Assembly: GCF_009936045.1 (NCBI RefSeq)
Contig: NZ_QWEQ01000013.1
Coordinates: forward strand, 100,085 to 164,084
Direction of reading: 5' to 3'
Source: Emergencia sp. 1XD21-10
GTDB lineage: Bacteria > Bacillota > Clostridia > Peptostreptococcales > Anaerovoracaceae
DNA length: 64,000 bases
The notes below the pieces were generated by a model. It made no database searches and was not told the origin of the DNA. It saw only the letters and a list, made by a program, of their open reading frames with translations. This document shows, piece by piece, positions 33,480-41,304 of this stretch (positions are counted from its first letter, which is position 1; each line of letters opens with the position of its first letter). The position numbers and the translations under genes were made by a program.

Positions 33480-34091
33480 GTGAACGCAGTGAGTGCAATG
33501 TTTAAACTCAGTTATGGACTCTTCGTCCTAACTGCAAAAGAAGGAGACAAAGACAATGGCTGTATCATCAATACGGCAATGCAGGTGACTGATTCACCGA
33601 AACAGCTGTCTATCTGCGTCAATAAAGCAAATTATACCTGTGGTATGATTGAAAGAACTGGCGTATTTAATATATCTATTCTCAGCGAGGCGGCGAAATT
33701 TGAAGTGTTTAAGCATTTTGGATTTAGCAGCGGAAAGGATACGGATAAGTGCAGCGGTTATGCTGACGCAGAAAGAAGCGAAAACGGTCTTTTGTATATT
33801 ACCGGAGGGACGAATGCTGTGATTTCCGTTAAAGTAAACAAGACTGTAGATTTGGGCACTCATCTGATGTTTATCGGTGAAGTGACCGAAGAGAAAGTAC
33901 TTTCCGATGTACCTTCAGCAACCTATCAGTATTATTTCGATCACATCAAACCAGCGCCGGACAGCAAGCCGAAAGTAAAAGGCTATGTCTGCAAGATATG
34001 CGGGTATGTATATGAGGGGGAAGAATTACCTCCAGATTATATTTGTCCGCTGTGCAAGCACGGCGCAGAGGATTTTGAACCCATCGGCTGA
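33480..34091 (+). CDS. hrb: High-molecular-weight rubredoxin (flavin reductase-rubredoxin fusion)
   Basis: This 203-residue fusion has residues about 5-155 as a flavin-reductase-like FMN domain (KLSYGLFVLTAKEGDKDNGC, ..SICVNKANYTCGMI) and residues about 163-203 as a rubredoxin domain with ligand pairs YVCKICGY and YICPLCKHG. Moorella Hrb has the same build and passes electrons from NADH to a flavodiiron protein for oxygen or NO detoxification. No flavodiiron gene is in the window. I take GTG 33480 as start, with AAGGGAAAAG upstream; ATG 33498 is an alternative. Cytoplasmic. Confidence 0.92.
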   Translation: MNAVSAMFKLSYGLFVLTAKEGDKDNGCIINTAMQVTDSPKQLSICVNKANYTCGMIERTGVFNISILSEAAKFEVFKHFGFSSGKDTDKCSGYADAERSENGLLYITGGTNAVISVKVNKTVDLGTHLMFIGEVTEEKVLSDVPSATYQYYFDHIKPAPDSKPKVKGYVCKICGYVYEGEELPPDYICPLCKHGAEDFEPIG

Positions 34092-34117
34092 TTAGGAAAA
34101 TATTTTGATTAAAATGG

Positions 34118-34158
34118 GAGATTCTTACAAAAAAGTATTTGATAAGAGTCTCTTTTTT
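34118..34158 (+). terminator. Terminator after hrb
   Basis: GAGATTCTTA (34118-34127) pairs with TAAGAGTCTC (34143-34152), one G-T pair, then a T-run. Confidence 0.8.
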
Positions 34159-34225
34159 ATCTATAAGACAAATAGATTTATAAAAAATTATAAAATATTA
34201 CAAAGACAAGGGGACTATTTTCTGC

Positions 34226-34358
34226 TAGAATAGTAACATAGAGGAAAAGAACTGTTTGGGAAAAGTTTCTACCCATAAAAAGTCCTAAAAATAAAATCCT
34301 ATACTTAATTAATCCTATAAAATCAAAATTTCAGAGACGATTCCCAAACGTCTTTTTT
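34226..34358 (+). ncRNA. Candidate small RNA with competing hairpins
   Basis: A TAGAAT -10 (34226-34231) with a weak -35 would start a transcript near 34238. GTTTGGGAA (34254-34262) is perfectly complementary to TTCCCAAAC (34341-34349). The latter also forms the loop and 3' stem of a terminator (AGACG 34335-34339, CGTCT 34349-34353, then Ts). The two pairings exclude each other, as in attenuators. The piece AAGTTTCTACCC recalls a purine-riboswitch junction, but the other conserved parts are missing. Confidence 0.3.
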
Positions 34359-34401
34359 GTAGCGAGATATGAGTTTTATAAAATAGAATAGATATGGTGA
34401 G

Positions 34402-34446
34402 CGCAGCTATCTTTTGTACATATAAAGATAGCTGCGTTTTTTCTAT
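34402..34446 (+). terminator. Strong hairpin terminator in the hrb-dipeptidase spacer
   Basis: CGCAGCTATCTTT (34402-34414) pairs with AAAGATAGCTGCG (34424-34436), followed by six Ts. Confidence 0.85.
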
Positions 34447-34538
34447 GATGATGATTGCCTGCAATTTGAAACAGAGTTCCTATCTTATCAACGGAATCAG
34501 GCGCATAGAGGATTACATAGACCGTAAAGAAATACAGT

Positions 34539-34577
34539 GGGGTATTGCTAAAGATGCAATACCCCCTATTATTTTTT
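34539..34577 (+). terminator. Hairpin with T-rich tail
   Basis: GGGGTATTGC (34539-34548) pairs perfectly with GCAATACCCC (34556-34565), followed by TATTATTTTTT. It is the last of four terminator-like hairpins in one 575-base spacer. Confidence 0.75.
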
Positions 34578-34667
34578 GAACTACCAGCATACAAAAAAGC
34601 AATGGTAAAATGTAGTAAAGTATTAAAATCATGCAGTATGAAGAAAAAATTCTGAGGAGGTGCATCA

Positions 34668-35885
34668 ATGGAATTAAAAATGAAAAGAGGCTACAAAGGA
34701 TACCGTGCCTTTTCTTTTTTAGAGGAAGGTGTTGATTATCCGAAACTGGCTTGGCCGAAATGGGACTGGGCAGGAAGGCATGTTGTAGAATTGGACGACG
34801 AGCAGGAGGCAATGTATCGCGAAATTTTAGATCGGCATGTTATGATTTCTCTGCATGAGCATCCGTGTTATCATCCGGAGGATATGTCACATCCGAGTAA
34901 ATTTATGGATGCATATCGCTGTGGACGGCAAATGATTGCGTATGAGGCGCTTGCGTATTCTAATCTGGACTGCGTCTTTGACAATCTGGCAGATGGAACT
35001 TGTCTGATGTCTTCTATGGCAGGTTGGAAGTGGAACGATGTAATTCATGATTTGGCGATGCATCTTGCAGACATTGCGCATCAGGACTTTCTGGTACAGT
35101 GCAAAAGAGTGCAGGATATTTACGATGCCAAGAAGGAAGGCAAGATTGCCTGGGTGCCTGTGGTAGAGGGCGCGGCACCGATTGAAAATGAAATCGACAG
35201 AATTGACGTACTTTACGGTTTGGGTGTCCGTCAGCTGGGGGTTACCTATTCTGAGGCTAATGCACTGGGATGCGGTTTAAAAGAGGAAGTAGACGGCGGT
35301 CTTACTGTCTTTGGAAAAGCCTGTGTGGAACGGATGAACAAAATCGGTATGCTCATCGACGTTTCTCACTGCGGACCGAAAACCGCCTACGACGTGGCGG
35401 CATACTCAAAAAAACCATTGATTGCAAGCCATCTTGGTGCGCAGAAAGTTTGGAACATCAAGCGAATGTTTCCAGATGAAACCATCATCGAGATTGCAAA
35501 GCACGGCGGTGTAATCGGGGTGGAGGCATCTCCGCACACGACCATGTCCTATCAGAGCATGACCCATTCTCTGGAAACGGTGATGGAGCATTTTGAGTAT
35601 ATTAAAGATTTAGTAGGTATTGATCATGTCAGCTTCGGACCGGATACGCTTTACGGGAACCATGTTGGTATGCATCATGCCTTTGACGAGCTGTTTTCTA
35701 CTAAGTATGACTCAGATCCAGGTGTACCGTATGATGAGGTGCCGTATGTGGCATATCTTGAAAATCCGACAGAGGCTTCCTGGAATATTTTACGTGAGTT
35801 AATCCGCAGAGGTTACAGTGAAGAAGAGATTGCCAAAGTAATTGGCGGAAATACGCTGAGAGTTTTAGAAGAGGTATGGGTGTAA
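34668..35885 (+). CDS. M19 (renal dipeptidase-like) membrane-dipeptidase family protein
   Basis: This is a 405-residue metallo-hydrolase of the M19 family. The recognisable metal or active-site segments are VPVVEGAAP (bridging Glu), LIDVSHCG (His), PLIASHLGA (His) and VSFGPDTLYGNH (late Asp). The first motif is LHEHP rather than the usual HxD, so one ligand may differ. No signal peptide, so a cytoplasmic dipeptidase is likely. GAGGAGG lies 7 bases before the ATG. Directly downstream is a truncated oligopeptide permease gene, which suggests a former peptide uptake and cleavage operon. Confidence 0.87.
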   Translation: MELKMKRGYKGYRAFSFLEEGVDYPKLAWPKWDWAGRHVVELDDEQEAMYREILDRHVMISLHEHPCYHPEDMSHPSKFMDAYRCGRQMIAYEALAYSNLDCVFDNLADGTCLMSSMAGWKWNDVIHDLAMHLADIAHQDFLVQCKRVQDIYDAKKEGKIAWVPVVEGAAPIENEIDRIDVLYGLGVRQLGVTYSEANALGCGLKEEVDGGLTVFGKACVERMNKIGMLIDVSHCGPKTAYDVAAYSKKPLIASHLGAQKVWNIKRMFPDETIIEIAKHGGVIGVEASPHTTMSYQSMTHSLETVMEHFEYIKDLVGIDHVSFGPDTLYGNHVGMHHAFDELFSTKYDSDPGVPYDEVPYVAYLENPTEASWNILRELIRRGYSEEEIAKVIGGNTLRVLEEVWV

Positions 35886-35921
35886 GCAGGGAACCTCAGA
35901 AAGCAGAAAGGAAATATAGGT

Positions 35922-36155
35922 ATGTATAAGTATGTGATAAAACGCCTGCTGCTTGCAATTCCAGTATTGATTGGGGCGACTTTCCTTGTCTTTGCTATTA
36001 TGGACTTTGCACCGGGGGATCCGGCAAGGATCATTCTTGGAAGCGGTGCAACAGAACAGGCGCTGGCGCTGATTTGCCGAGCGGATTATATCATGACAGA
36101 AAGCGCCCAGAACTATTGTGATATTATGCTGAAATTATTTGAGCAGACAGATTAA
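35922..36155 (+). pseudogene. Truncated dipeptide ABC permease (DppB-like) joined to foreign tail
   Basis: Residues 1-49 are a typical DppB N-terminus ([20 protein letters not shown], then [20 protein letters not shown]). After EQALA the sequence changes abruptly to [20 protein letters not shown] then LKLFEQTD, which is not permease-like and looks like the end of another protein. A full permease is about 310 residues. The simplest reading is a deletion that fused the start of dppB to the last codons of a distant gene, removing the rest of the transporter operon. It cannot form a working permease. Confidence 0.82.
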
Positions 36156-36181
36156 TACTTCTGGCGCTTCTGCATGTGAGA

Positions 36182-36730
36182 TTACAGCAGCACAGCGCCA
36201 GCTCCCCGGTCGAAGAAAATACTTTTAGCGCCGGTGTACAGCGGAATGCCATAGCAGACCCGCACGTCTTTTGGGAAAATTCCCATCCTAAGAGCGCCAG
36301 CGCCTGCTGAGTACATGACTCTATTGTCGATTCTGTGGTCCGCCGCCACGGAGACTGCAGAACCTACGGCAATGCCCAGGTCAGTGATGTTGAATGCGCA
36401 GTTGGCGCCTGCCTTTTTCATCTCTGCACAGTTTTCAAAACCGCACATCTTGCAGTCACTTAGTCCAAAGGGATTAGACACAGCGCCGATTAGAACTACA
36501 CAGTGGCTATCTTCCACGTTATAGGAGTCTCTTTCGATAAATTCTTCGCCTCGCTGGGCGGCGACTTTGCGCATTTCTTCAGCAAGGGTTTGCTTTTCAT
36601 CACCTGTAAGAATGAATGTGATGATTTTATCTTTTCCACTGGCTTTAGGTGCGGTCCTTGCAGCTGCAGCCATCAAATCGGCAACTTTTAGCGCAGCATC
36701 TCTTTCCGCTGCTTCCATGGCTTTTATCAT
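36182..36730 (-). CDS. DUF2148 (ferredoxin-like domain) protein
   Basis: The 182-residue protein has an N-terminal helical region and a DUF2148 core with four cysteines, CKMCGFENC then GANCAFN, which may hold an iron-sulfur cluster. DHRIDNRVMYSAGAGALRMG follows near the C-terminus. The chosen start, ATG 36730, has GGGAGG about 9 bases upstream. Function is unknown; members are common in anaerobes. Convergent with the truncated dppB. Confidence 0.85.
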   Translation of the reverse strand: MIKAMEAAERDAALKVADLMAAAARTAPKASGKDKIITFILTGDEKQTLAEEMRKVAAQRGEEFIERDSYNVEDSHCVVLIGAVSNPFGLSDCKMCGFENCAEMKKAGANCAFNITDLGIAVGSAVSVAADHRIDNRVMYSAGAGALRMGIFPKDVRVCYGIPLYTGAKSIFFDRGAGAVLL

Positions 36731-36849
36731 AGTGAGTTCCTCCCTTGTTTTCCCATTTATGATAATATTATAGCTGACCGGACATCTTTTAACAAGGGCA
36801 ACAAGGAAATTGGTACGGAAAACGCATGAAAGGCGCATGAAGCATGTCA

Positions 36850-37096
36850 TTAGTACTTTTAAGTGTTTTTTGTAAAAAAGGTATCAAACTCTTTAAATCA
36901 TGATATCTATTATATGGAAATTGAGGAAATTACTTTAATAATATGGCAAGTTTTTATGAAAATATCTGCTTAGAAAACGAAAAAGAACGAAGAATTCCAT
37001 TTCTATTTCGTTTAATTTGCTCAAAACCTTTTAGTTAGTATAAAGTAACTTCTAAGTTTTGATACCTTTTTTGCAAAAAAACGGAATAGGTACTAA
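36850..37096. mobile_element. MITE-like element with terminal inverted repeats
   Basis: The ends TTAGTAC (36850-36856) and GTACTAA (37090-37096) are perfect inverted copies. After 9 non-matching bases on each side, a 23-base block (36866-36888) is repeated inverted at 37058-37080 with one mismatch. The blocks contain a T6-G-(T/C)-A6 palindrome followed by GGTATCAAA. Spacing from the outer to the inner repeat is identical at both ends. The interior is AT-rich with only a 31-codon open frame (from 36943). No target duplication is evident. Confidence 0.5.
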
Positions 37097-37260
37097 AATC
37101 TAATACTCGCAACTTTTTCTTCTTGCCGGCTTGTTTGCGAATCGACAAACATTTTCTTGATTTCAGCAAACAGGCTCGGTCACGTCCGCACTGACCATGG
37201 CGCGGGCAGGGTGCTGCGCCTTCTGCAGTCTGCGGTGTGTGCGTGGCAATGCTGCATGTA

Positions 37261-37296
37261 TAACAAAGGAGCTGCATGCATCAGCAGGCAGCTCCC
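37261..37296 (-). terminator. Terminator after the transporter gene
   Basis: GGAGCTGC (37268-37275) pairs with GCAGCTCC (37288-37295), with a short T-rich tail (TTTGTTA) on the minus strand. Confidence 0.7.
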
Positions 37297-37303
37297 CTTT
37301 TAC

Positions 37304-38539
37304 CTATGAAATCGTAATTCCACCGCCACCCAGCAAGGTTGCAAAGTAGCCTGCAAAGATAACAGATGTAATTGTAACTGTTACAAATCCGCCGACGACC
37401 ATGGATGGGAACATTTTACTCATCAGATATCCGCGTTCGTCCGGGTCATCAGTCAGTGAGTTGCAAGTGTTTTCTGTGATAATTGCATCGCAAGGGAAGC
37501 CGTATAAAGCGGTAAGACCATTTGCAAAGGCAAGCTGGAAGTCCATGTGGAACAGCTTTGCAATGATGAAAGCAGCCAGCGCCATACCGGCAACACCGAT
37601 TACAATCATAATCAGCATTGGAACAATCAGGGCCTTCAGCATGCTTGGCGTGCAGTCAGCAAGACCGGAGAATACGCTTAACATAGCTGCAAACATGAAG
37701 ATTGTGTATGTATTTGCTCTTGTCATTAAACTGGTATCAAGGAAGCCAATTCTTGTCAAAATGACTGAAATAATCAGACACCACACAATTGTAGGAATCT
37801 GTGGAATCAGCTGTCCGACAATACTGGAAAGCCACACGCTGAGAGCCAGTTTTACGATGATGAAAACTGGAGTGTTAAATTTGTCTGGAAGTGGTGGGAT
37901 TAATTTCTTAGTCCCGCTGTCATCTGCGATGGTAGTAAGACCGACAGTTTTCATTTTGTCAATTTCTTTCTGTGAAAGGTTCAAATCGCCGGAACGCCAC
38001 TCTTTCAGAAGCTTTCTGCCTTCTGAGTGCAGGCATAAAGCGGTGATAGGATATCCTGCGAGTCCCTGCACACTGTACATTGCGATTGCAAATACTGCGG
38101 CTTCTTTTAATCCTGCAGCTTCGGCAGCGCCCTGCATGGTCAGTGCAGCAACGATACCTCCGGTTAGAGGCGGAAGTCCTGCAATAACAAGGTTTTTGTC
38201 CATGATGATTGGACAGATGAACCAGCATAGTGCGACCATACCGACAAGACCGACCAGACAGACGACTACGGTTTTCCACTGTTCGACCAGCTGTTTTAGA
38301 CTGATGACCGTACCGATGTGGGTGATGAACATCAATACGCCAATTGTGCCAGCGAAGGAAGAAAGTCCCGAATCTTCGGATACTGTCTTAGGAATTACAG
38401 TCCAAAAACCGATTAAAAAGATGATTGCGGTTACCAGTACGGAAGGGACCCATGCACGTGTGATTGTGGATACCCATTCACCGATAACATAGGCGATACC
38501 AACGATTACTACCGCCAAGAAAGCATTATAAAGTACCAT
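37304..38539 (-). CDS. Putative multi-pass transporter paired with an M20 amidohydrolase
   Basis: This 411-residue membrane protein has about ten hydrophobic segments. They occur in two blocks separated by a cytoplasmic loop (KLLKEWRSGDLNLSQKEIDK, about 175-205). Glycine-rich re-entrant-like motifs occur: LPPLTGGIVAALTMQGAAEA in the first block and ALYGFPCDAIITENTC in the second. This layout recalls Na+-coupled glutamate-type carriers (GltS-like), but I cannot assign a family with certainty. It is 28 bases downstream of an M20 amidohydrolase gene and in the same operon, so it probably imports that enzyme's substrate. Confidence 0.75.
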   Translation of the reverse strand: MVLYNAFLAVVIVGIAYVIGEWVSTITRAWVPSVLVTAIIFLIGFWTVIPKTVSEDSGLSSFAGTIGVLMFITHIGTVISLKQLVEQWKTVVVCLVGLVGMVALCWFICPIIMDKNLVIAGLPPLTGGIVAALTMQGAAEAAGLKEAAVFAIAMYSVQGLAGYPITALCLHSEGRKLLKEWRSGDLNLSQKEIDKMKTVGLTTIADDSGTKKLIPPLPDKFNTPVFIIVKLALSVWLSSIVGQLIPQIPTIVWCLIISVILTRIGFLDTSLMTRANTYTIFMFAAMLSVFSGLADCTPSMLKALIVPMLIMIVIGVAGMALAAFIIAKLFHMDFQLAFANGLTALYGFPCDAIITENTCNSLTDDPDERGYLMSKMFPSMVVGGFVTVTITSVIFAGYFATLLGGGGITIS

Positions 38540-38567
38540 AATAACTCCTTTCCTTTACAATTTAAAT

Positions 38568-39740
38568 TTATTCTTTCAGAAATGCAAGTGCACTGTTAAC
38601 GATTGCCGCCATTCCATATTTCATTGCATCTTCATCAAAAGTGCAGTCTGAGCGATGGAGTACGGAGACTTTCATTCCCGGTGCATGCCCTGCATTTAGA
38701 AACATAAGTACAGATGGCTTTCCGGTCTTTGTTCCGAAAAAGCTGTAGTCTTCGCTAAAGGACATAGGCTCTTTGAGGATGTAGTAATTTTCCTCACCTA
38801 GAGTGCCTGTGATTAGGTCGACGAGGTCTTCATCGTTGTAGCAGGCGTCATAGCCCAAGCTGATGTTGGCGTCTATTTTGCAGCCGGAAAGGGTTTCTAT
38901 ACCTTTGCAGATTTCGCGAATTTTTTCTGTTGCGATGGTGCGGGCTTCTTGGGTATAAGCGCGAAGTGCACCTTCCATGTAACAATAGTCGGCAATGATA
39001 TTGATTGCTGCGCCCCCTTGAATCAGGTTCATGGACAATATGCAGGTGTCCAATGGGCTGATATTTCTTGCTTGAATCTGCTGCAACAAAAGGTTAATCT
39101 GCGTTGCGGCTAAAATTGCGTCGTTTGCATTTTGCGGTTGTGAACCGTGACTGCTTTTTCCGTGAATTTTGATTTTTACTTCGTCGGCGGAGGTTGTCAC
39201 AGCGCCTTTTCTAATTCCTATCAGTCCAACGTTGTCATCGCTTGGAATGACATGGGTTGCGAAAAAAGCGTCAACATCGTCTACTGCACCTGACTCGATG
39301 ATTCCAATAGCGCCGCCGGGCTGCGTTTCTTCACCTGCTTCAAAGATAACCTTTACCGTGCCAGAAAACTTATCTCTCATATCGCACAGGGTTCTTGCAA
39401 TTCCTAGCATCATTGCAGTATGTAAATCATGGCCGCAGGCATGCATAGCGCCGGGGGTCAGGCTGCAAAATGAAAGACCTGTTTCTTCTAAAACCGGAAG
39501 TGCGTCCATATCACATCGCAGACCGATACATTTTCCGGGTCCTTTTTTACCTCTTATCGTGCCTACGACGGAAGACTTGCCGGCGCAGATAATTTCATCG
39601 ACACCGTAGGCTGAAAGTTCCTTTTTTACCAGAGCTGAGGTTTTGGGCAGTTCAAATCCAATCTCTGGGTTTCTATGAATTTCCCGTCTTATTGTGATAA
39701 CATCTTCCAGAATTTCACTGATTTTTTCTGGTATAATCAA
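38568..39740 (-). CDS. M20-family amidohydrolase
   Basis: This is a 390-residue peptidase-M20/aminoacylase-type enzyme. Metal-site motifs are MHACGHDLHTAMMLG (Cys/His ligands, about residue 100), EAGEETQPGGA (about 135, general-base Glu) and ATHVIPSD (His, about 160). The GKSSHGSQP segment is the start of the dimerisation lid. Typical activities are hydrolysis of N-acyl-amino acids or indole-acyl conjugates. No signal peptide, so cytoplasmic. GAGGGA lies before the ATG. In operon with the putative transporter and divergent from a LysR regulator. Confidence 0.92.
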   Translation of the reverse strand: MIIPEKISEILEDVITIRREIHRNPEIGFELPKTSALVKKELSAYGVDEIICAGKSSVVGTIRGKKGPGKCIGLRCDMDALPVLEETGLSFCSLTPGAMHACGHDLHTAMMLGIARTLCDMRDKFSGTVKVIFEAGEETQPGGAIGIIESGAVDDVDAFFATHVIPSDDNVGLIGIRKGAVTTSADEVKIKIHGKSSHGSQPQNANDAILAATQINLLLQQIQARNISPLDTCILSMNLIQGGAAINIIADYCYMEGALRAYTQEARTIATEKIREICKGIETLSGCKIDANISLGYDACYNDEDLVDLITGTLGEENYYILKEPMSFSEDYSFFGTKTGKPSVLMFLNAGHAPGMKVSVLHRSDCTFDEDAMKYGMAAIVNSALAFLKE

Positions 39741-39903
39741 GGCGATATCCCTCCTTCTTCAGTTTTGAATTTTAATTTAGAGATTTTTCATAATAAATTG
39801 TAATATTTTTATTGATGAAAAGGAAATTAAAGGTTATAATGGACATCATTAGTGAAAGTAATGACAGCTATATTTGTGACTTGAACTAAGGGGAGATACG
39901 ACT

Positions 39904-40842
39904 ATGGAAATTAGACAGATTTATTACGTGTTAGAGGTTGCAAAGCAGAAAAACTTCACAAAAGCCGCGCAGGCTCTGTATGTCACACAGTCCAATATTT
40001 CACAGCAAATCAGTGCACTTGAGTCTGAACTGAACACGGCCCTTTTTGTAAGGGATCATCACAATATTTATTTAACTGTAGATGGAGAGCGATTTTGCAA
40101 ATATGCAAGAGGGGTTGTGGATGCTATCGATGTGCTTATGAAGGAATTCAATGGCAATGAGGAGTCAGAAAAAGCGGTAATTAATGTCGCTGTTTTTCCG
40201 TTTTCATGGACCGTTGGGGTATCTACAATCGTAAAAGATTTTTATAAATCAAGCACCAATGTTGTCGGCACCATAAGAATTTCTGATAATTACTGTGCTT
40301 ATACTGACCTCAAAAAAGGGGCTTTGGACTTTGCCCTTGTCAAGCTGAGACCGGAGGATAAGGTTGACTACTTGACCTACATTCCGCTAATTGAAGAGGA
40401 TTTACTGGTGATTATCAATCGGAATAATCCAATTGCGGCGCATCATGCCATTTCGGCGGAAGATCTGTCAAACTTACCGGTACTTGTAGGGGAGAAAACG
40501 ACAAATCTTTACGATGATTTTCACAAGATATATGCGGATAGAAATGCTGAATTTCAGGTCGTCCTCGAAAACACATTTGATAGAGATTTGCTTATCAATA
40601 TGCTTTCCAGCGGCGAGGGTATTACCTTTGCTACAGAATCCACAGCTGCACAGATTGTTAATGACAAAATCACAGCCATTCCTCTTGAAGTTCCAGTTAA
40701 ATATAATACTTATCTGGTATATTTGCAGGACAAAGAACCGAGGGGAATTTACAGAGCTTTTGTAGATTACGTGGTAAATGAAACTCATAGTTTGAACGAA
40801 ACGAAGAAAATTAAGATTAAAAATAACGATATTTTGTATTAG
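39904..40842 (+). CDS. LysR-type transcriptional regulator
   Basis: The 312-residue protein has a canonical LysR winged helix (MEIRQIYYVLEVAKQKNFTK, AAQALYVTQSNISQQISALE, residues 1-65) and an effector domain with DFALVKLRPED and a SSGEGITFATES segment. It is divergently placed 163 bases from the amidohydrolase-transporter operon, which it most likely activates in response to a substrate. AAGGGGAG lies about 10 bases before the ATG. A strong terminator follows. Confidence 0.95.
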   Translation: MEIRQIYYVLEVAKQKNFTKAAQALYVTQSNISQQISALESELNTALFVRDHHNIYLTVDGERFCKYARGVVDAIDVLMKEFNGNEESEKAVINVAVFPFSWTVGVSTIVKDFYKSSTNVVGTIRISDNYCAYTDLKKGALDFALVKLRPEDKVDYLTYIPLIEEDLLVIINRNNPIAAHHAISAEDLSNLPVLVGEKTTNLYDDFHKIYADRNAEFQVVLENTFDRDLLINMLSSGEGITFATESTAAQIVNDKITAIPLEVPVKYNTYLVYLQDKEPRGIYRAFVDYVVNETHSLNETKKIKIKNNDILY

Positions 40843-40883
40843 ACGGGGTAGAGCACTGGAAAATACATATTTTTAAAGAAAAT

Positions 40884-40925
40884 CCCGAAAATATGCACAT
40901 CGGTCTGCATATTTTCGGGGTTTTT
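40884..40925 (+). terminator. Terminator after the LysR gene
   Basis: A 14-bp perfect stem, CCCGAAAATATGCA (40884-40897) and TGCATATTTTCGGG (40906-40919), is followed by GTTTTT. The stem includes one of the ATATGCACA repeat units. Confidence 0.9.
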
Positions 40926-41085
40926 ACGTTATATATGCACATTTTGAGCTGTAAGGCGATAGTCAAACTGCTGTTTGATAGTTTTTTATAGGAAAAAATG
41001 CATATCAGGAGAAAAACTATCAAAAATATGCACATTTGCTCGAGGATTTGTGCATATTTTGGCTGTTTTGATGGATATATGCACA
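40891..41085. repeat. ATATGCACA repeat array with nested hairpins
   Basis: Five exact ATATGCACA units occur at 40891, 40933, 41026 and 41077 (plus strand) and 41049-41057 (inverted), with partial units (TGCATAT) at 40906 and 40999. In between, TTTGATAGTTTTT (40973-40985) pairs with AAAAACTATCAAA (41012-41024). The spacer of about 460 bases has no convincing gene; a short open frame at 40998 merely reads through the repeats. Confidence 0.6.
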
Positions 41086-41304
41086 GAGGCGAACGAGCAG
41101 TAAAGTTCGCTGTTCTTTACACTTGTGAATCGCAGGATATTTGGTATAATGTTCTTAGGTTAGCGAAGCAGAATGAATAACAGCTGAGGCTTCGGTTGCA
41201 TTGAATCGTTTAATTAAGATAGATTTGATTAAAAAATTTTGACAAGGAAGAAGTTTCTTCTATCAAGAAACTTGATGTATCACAAAAAACAAAGGAGGCA
41301 CGGT

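Noticed and set aside
34251..34320. Purine riboswitch because of GTTTGGGA and AGTTTCTACC
   Set aside because: The conserved L2, L3 and J3/1 segments and the P1 stem are not found, and no purine gene follows.
37401..38492. A 363-codon plus-strand open frame opposite the transporter gene
   Set aside because: The opposite strand encodes a coherent multi-helix protein in operon with the amidohydrolase; the plus frame has biased Pro/Thr/Ser content typical of a shadow.
40998..41180. 60-codon frame beginning MHIRRKTIKNMHICSRICAY
   Set aside because: It simply translates the ATATGCACA repeats (repeated MHI) and has no proper ribosome binding site spacing.
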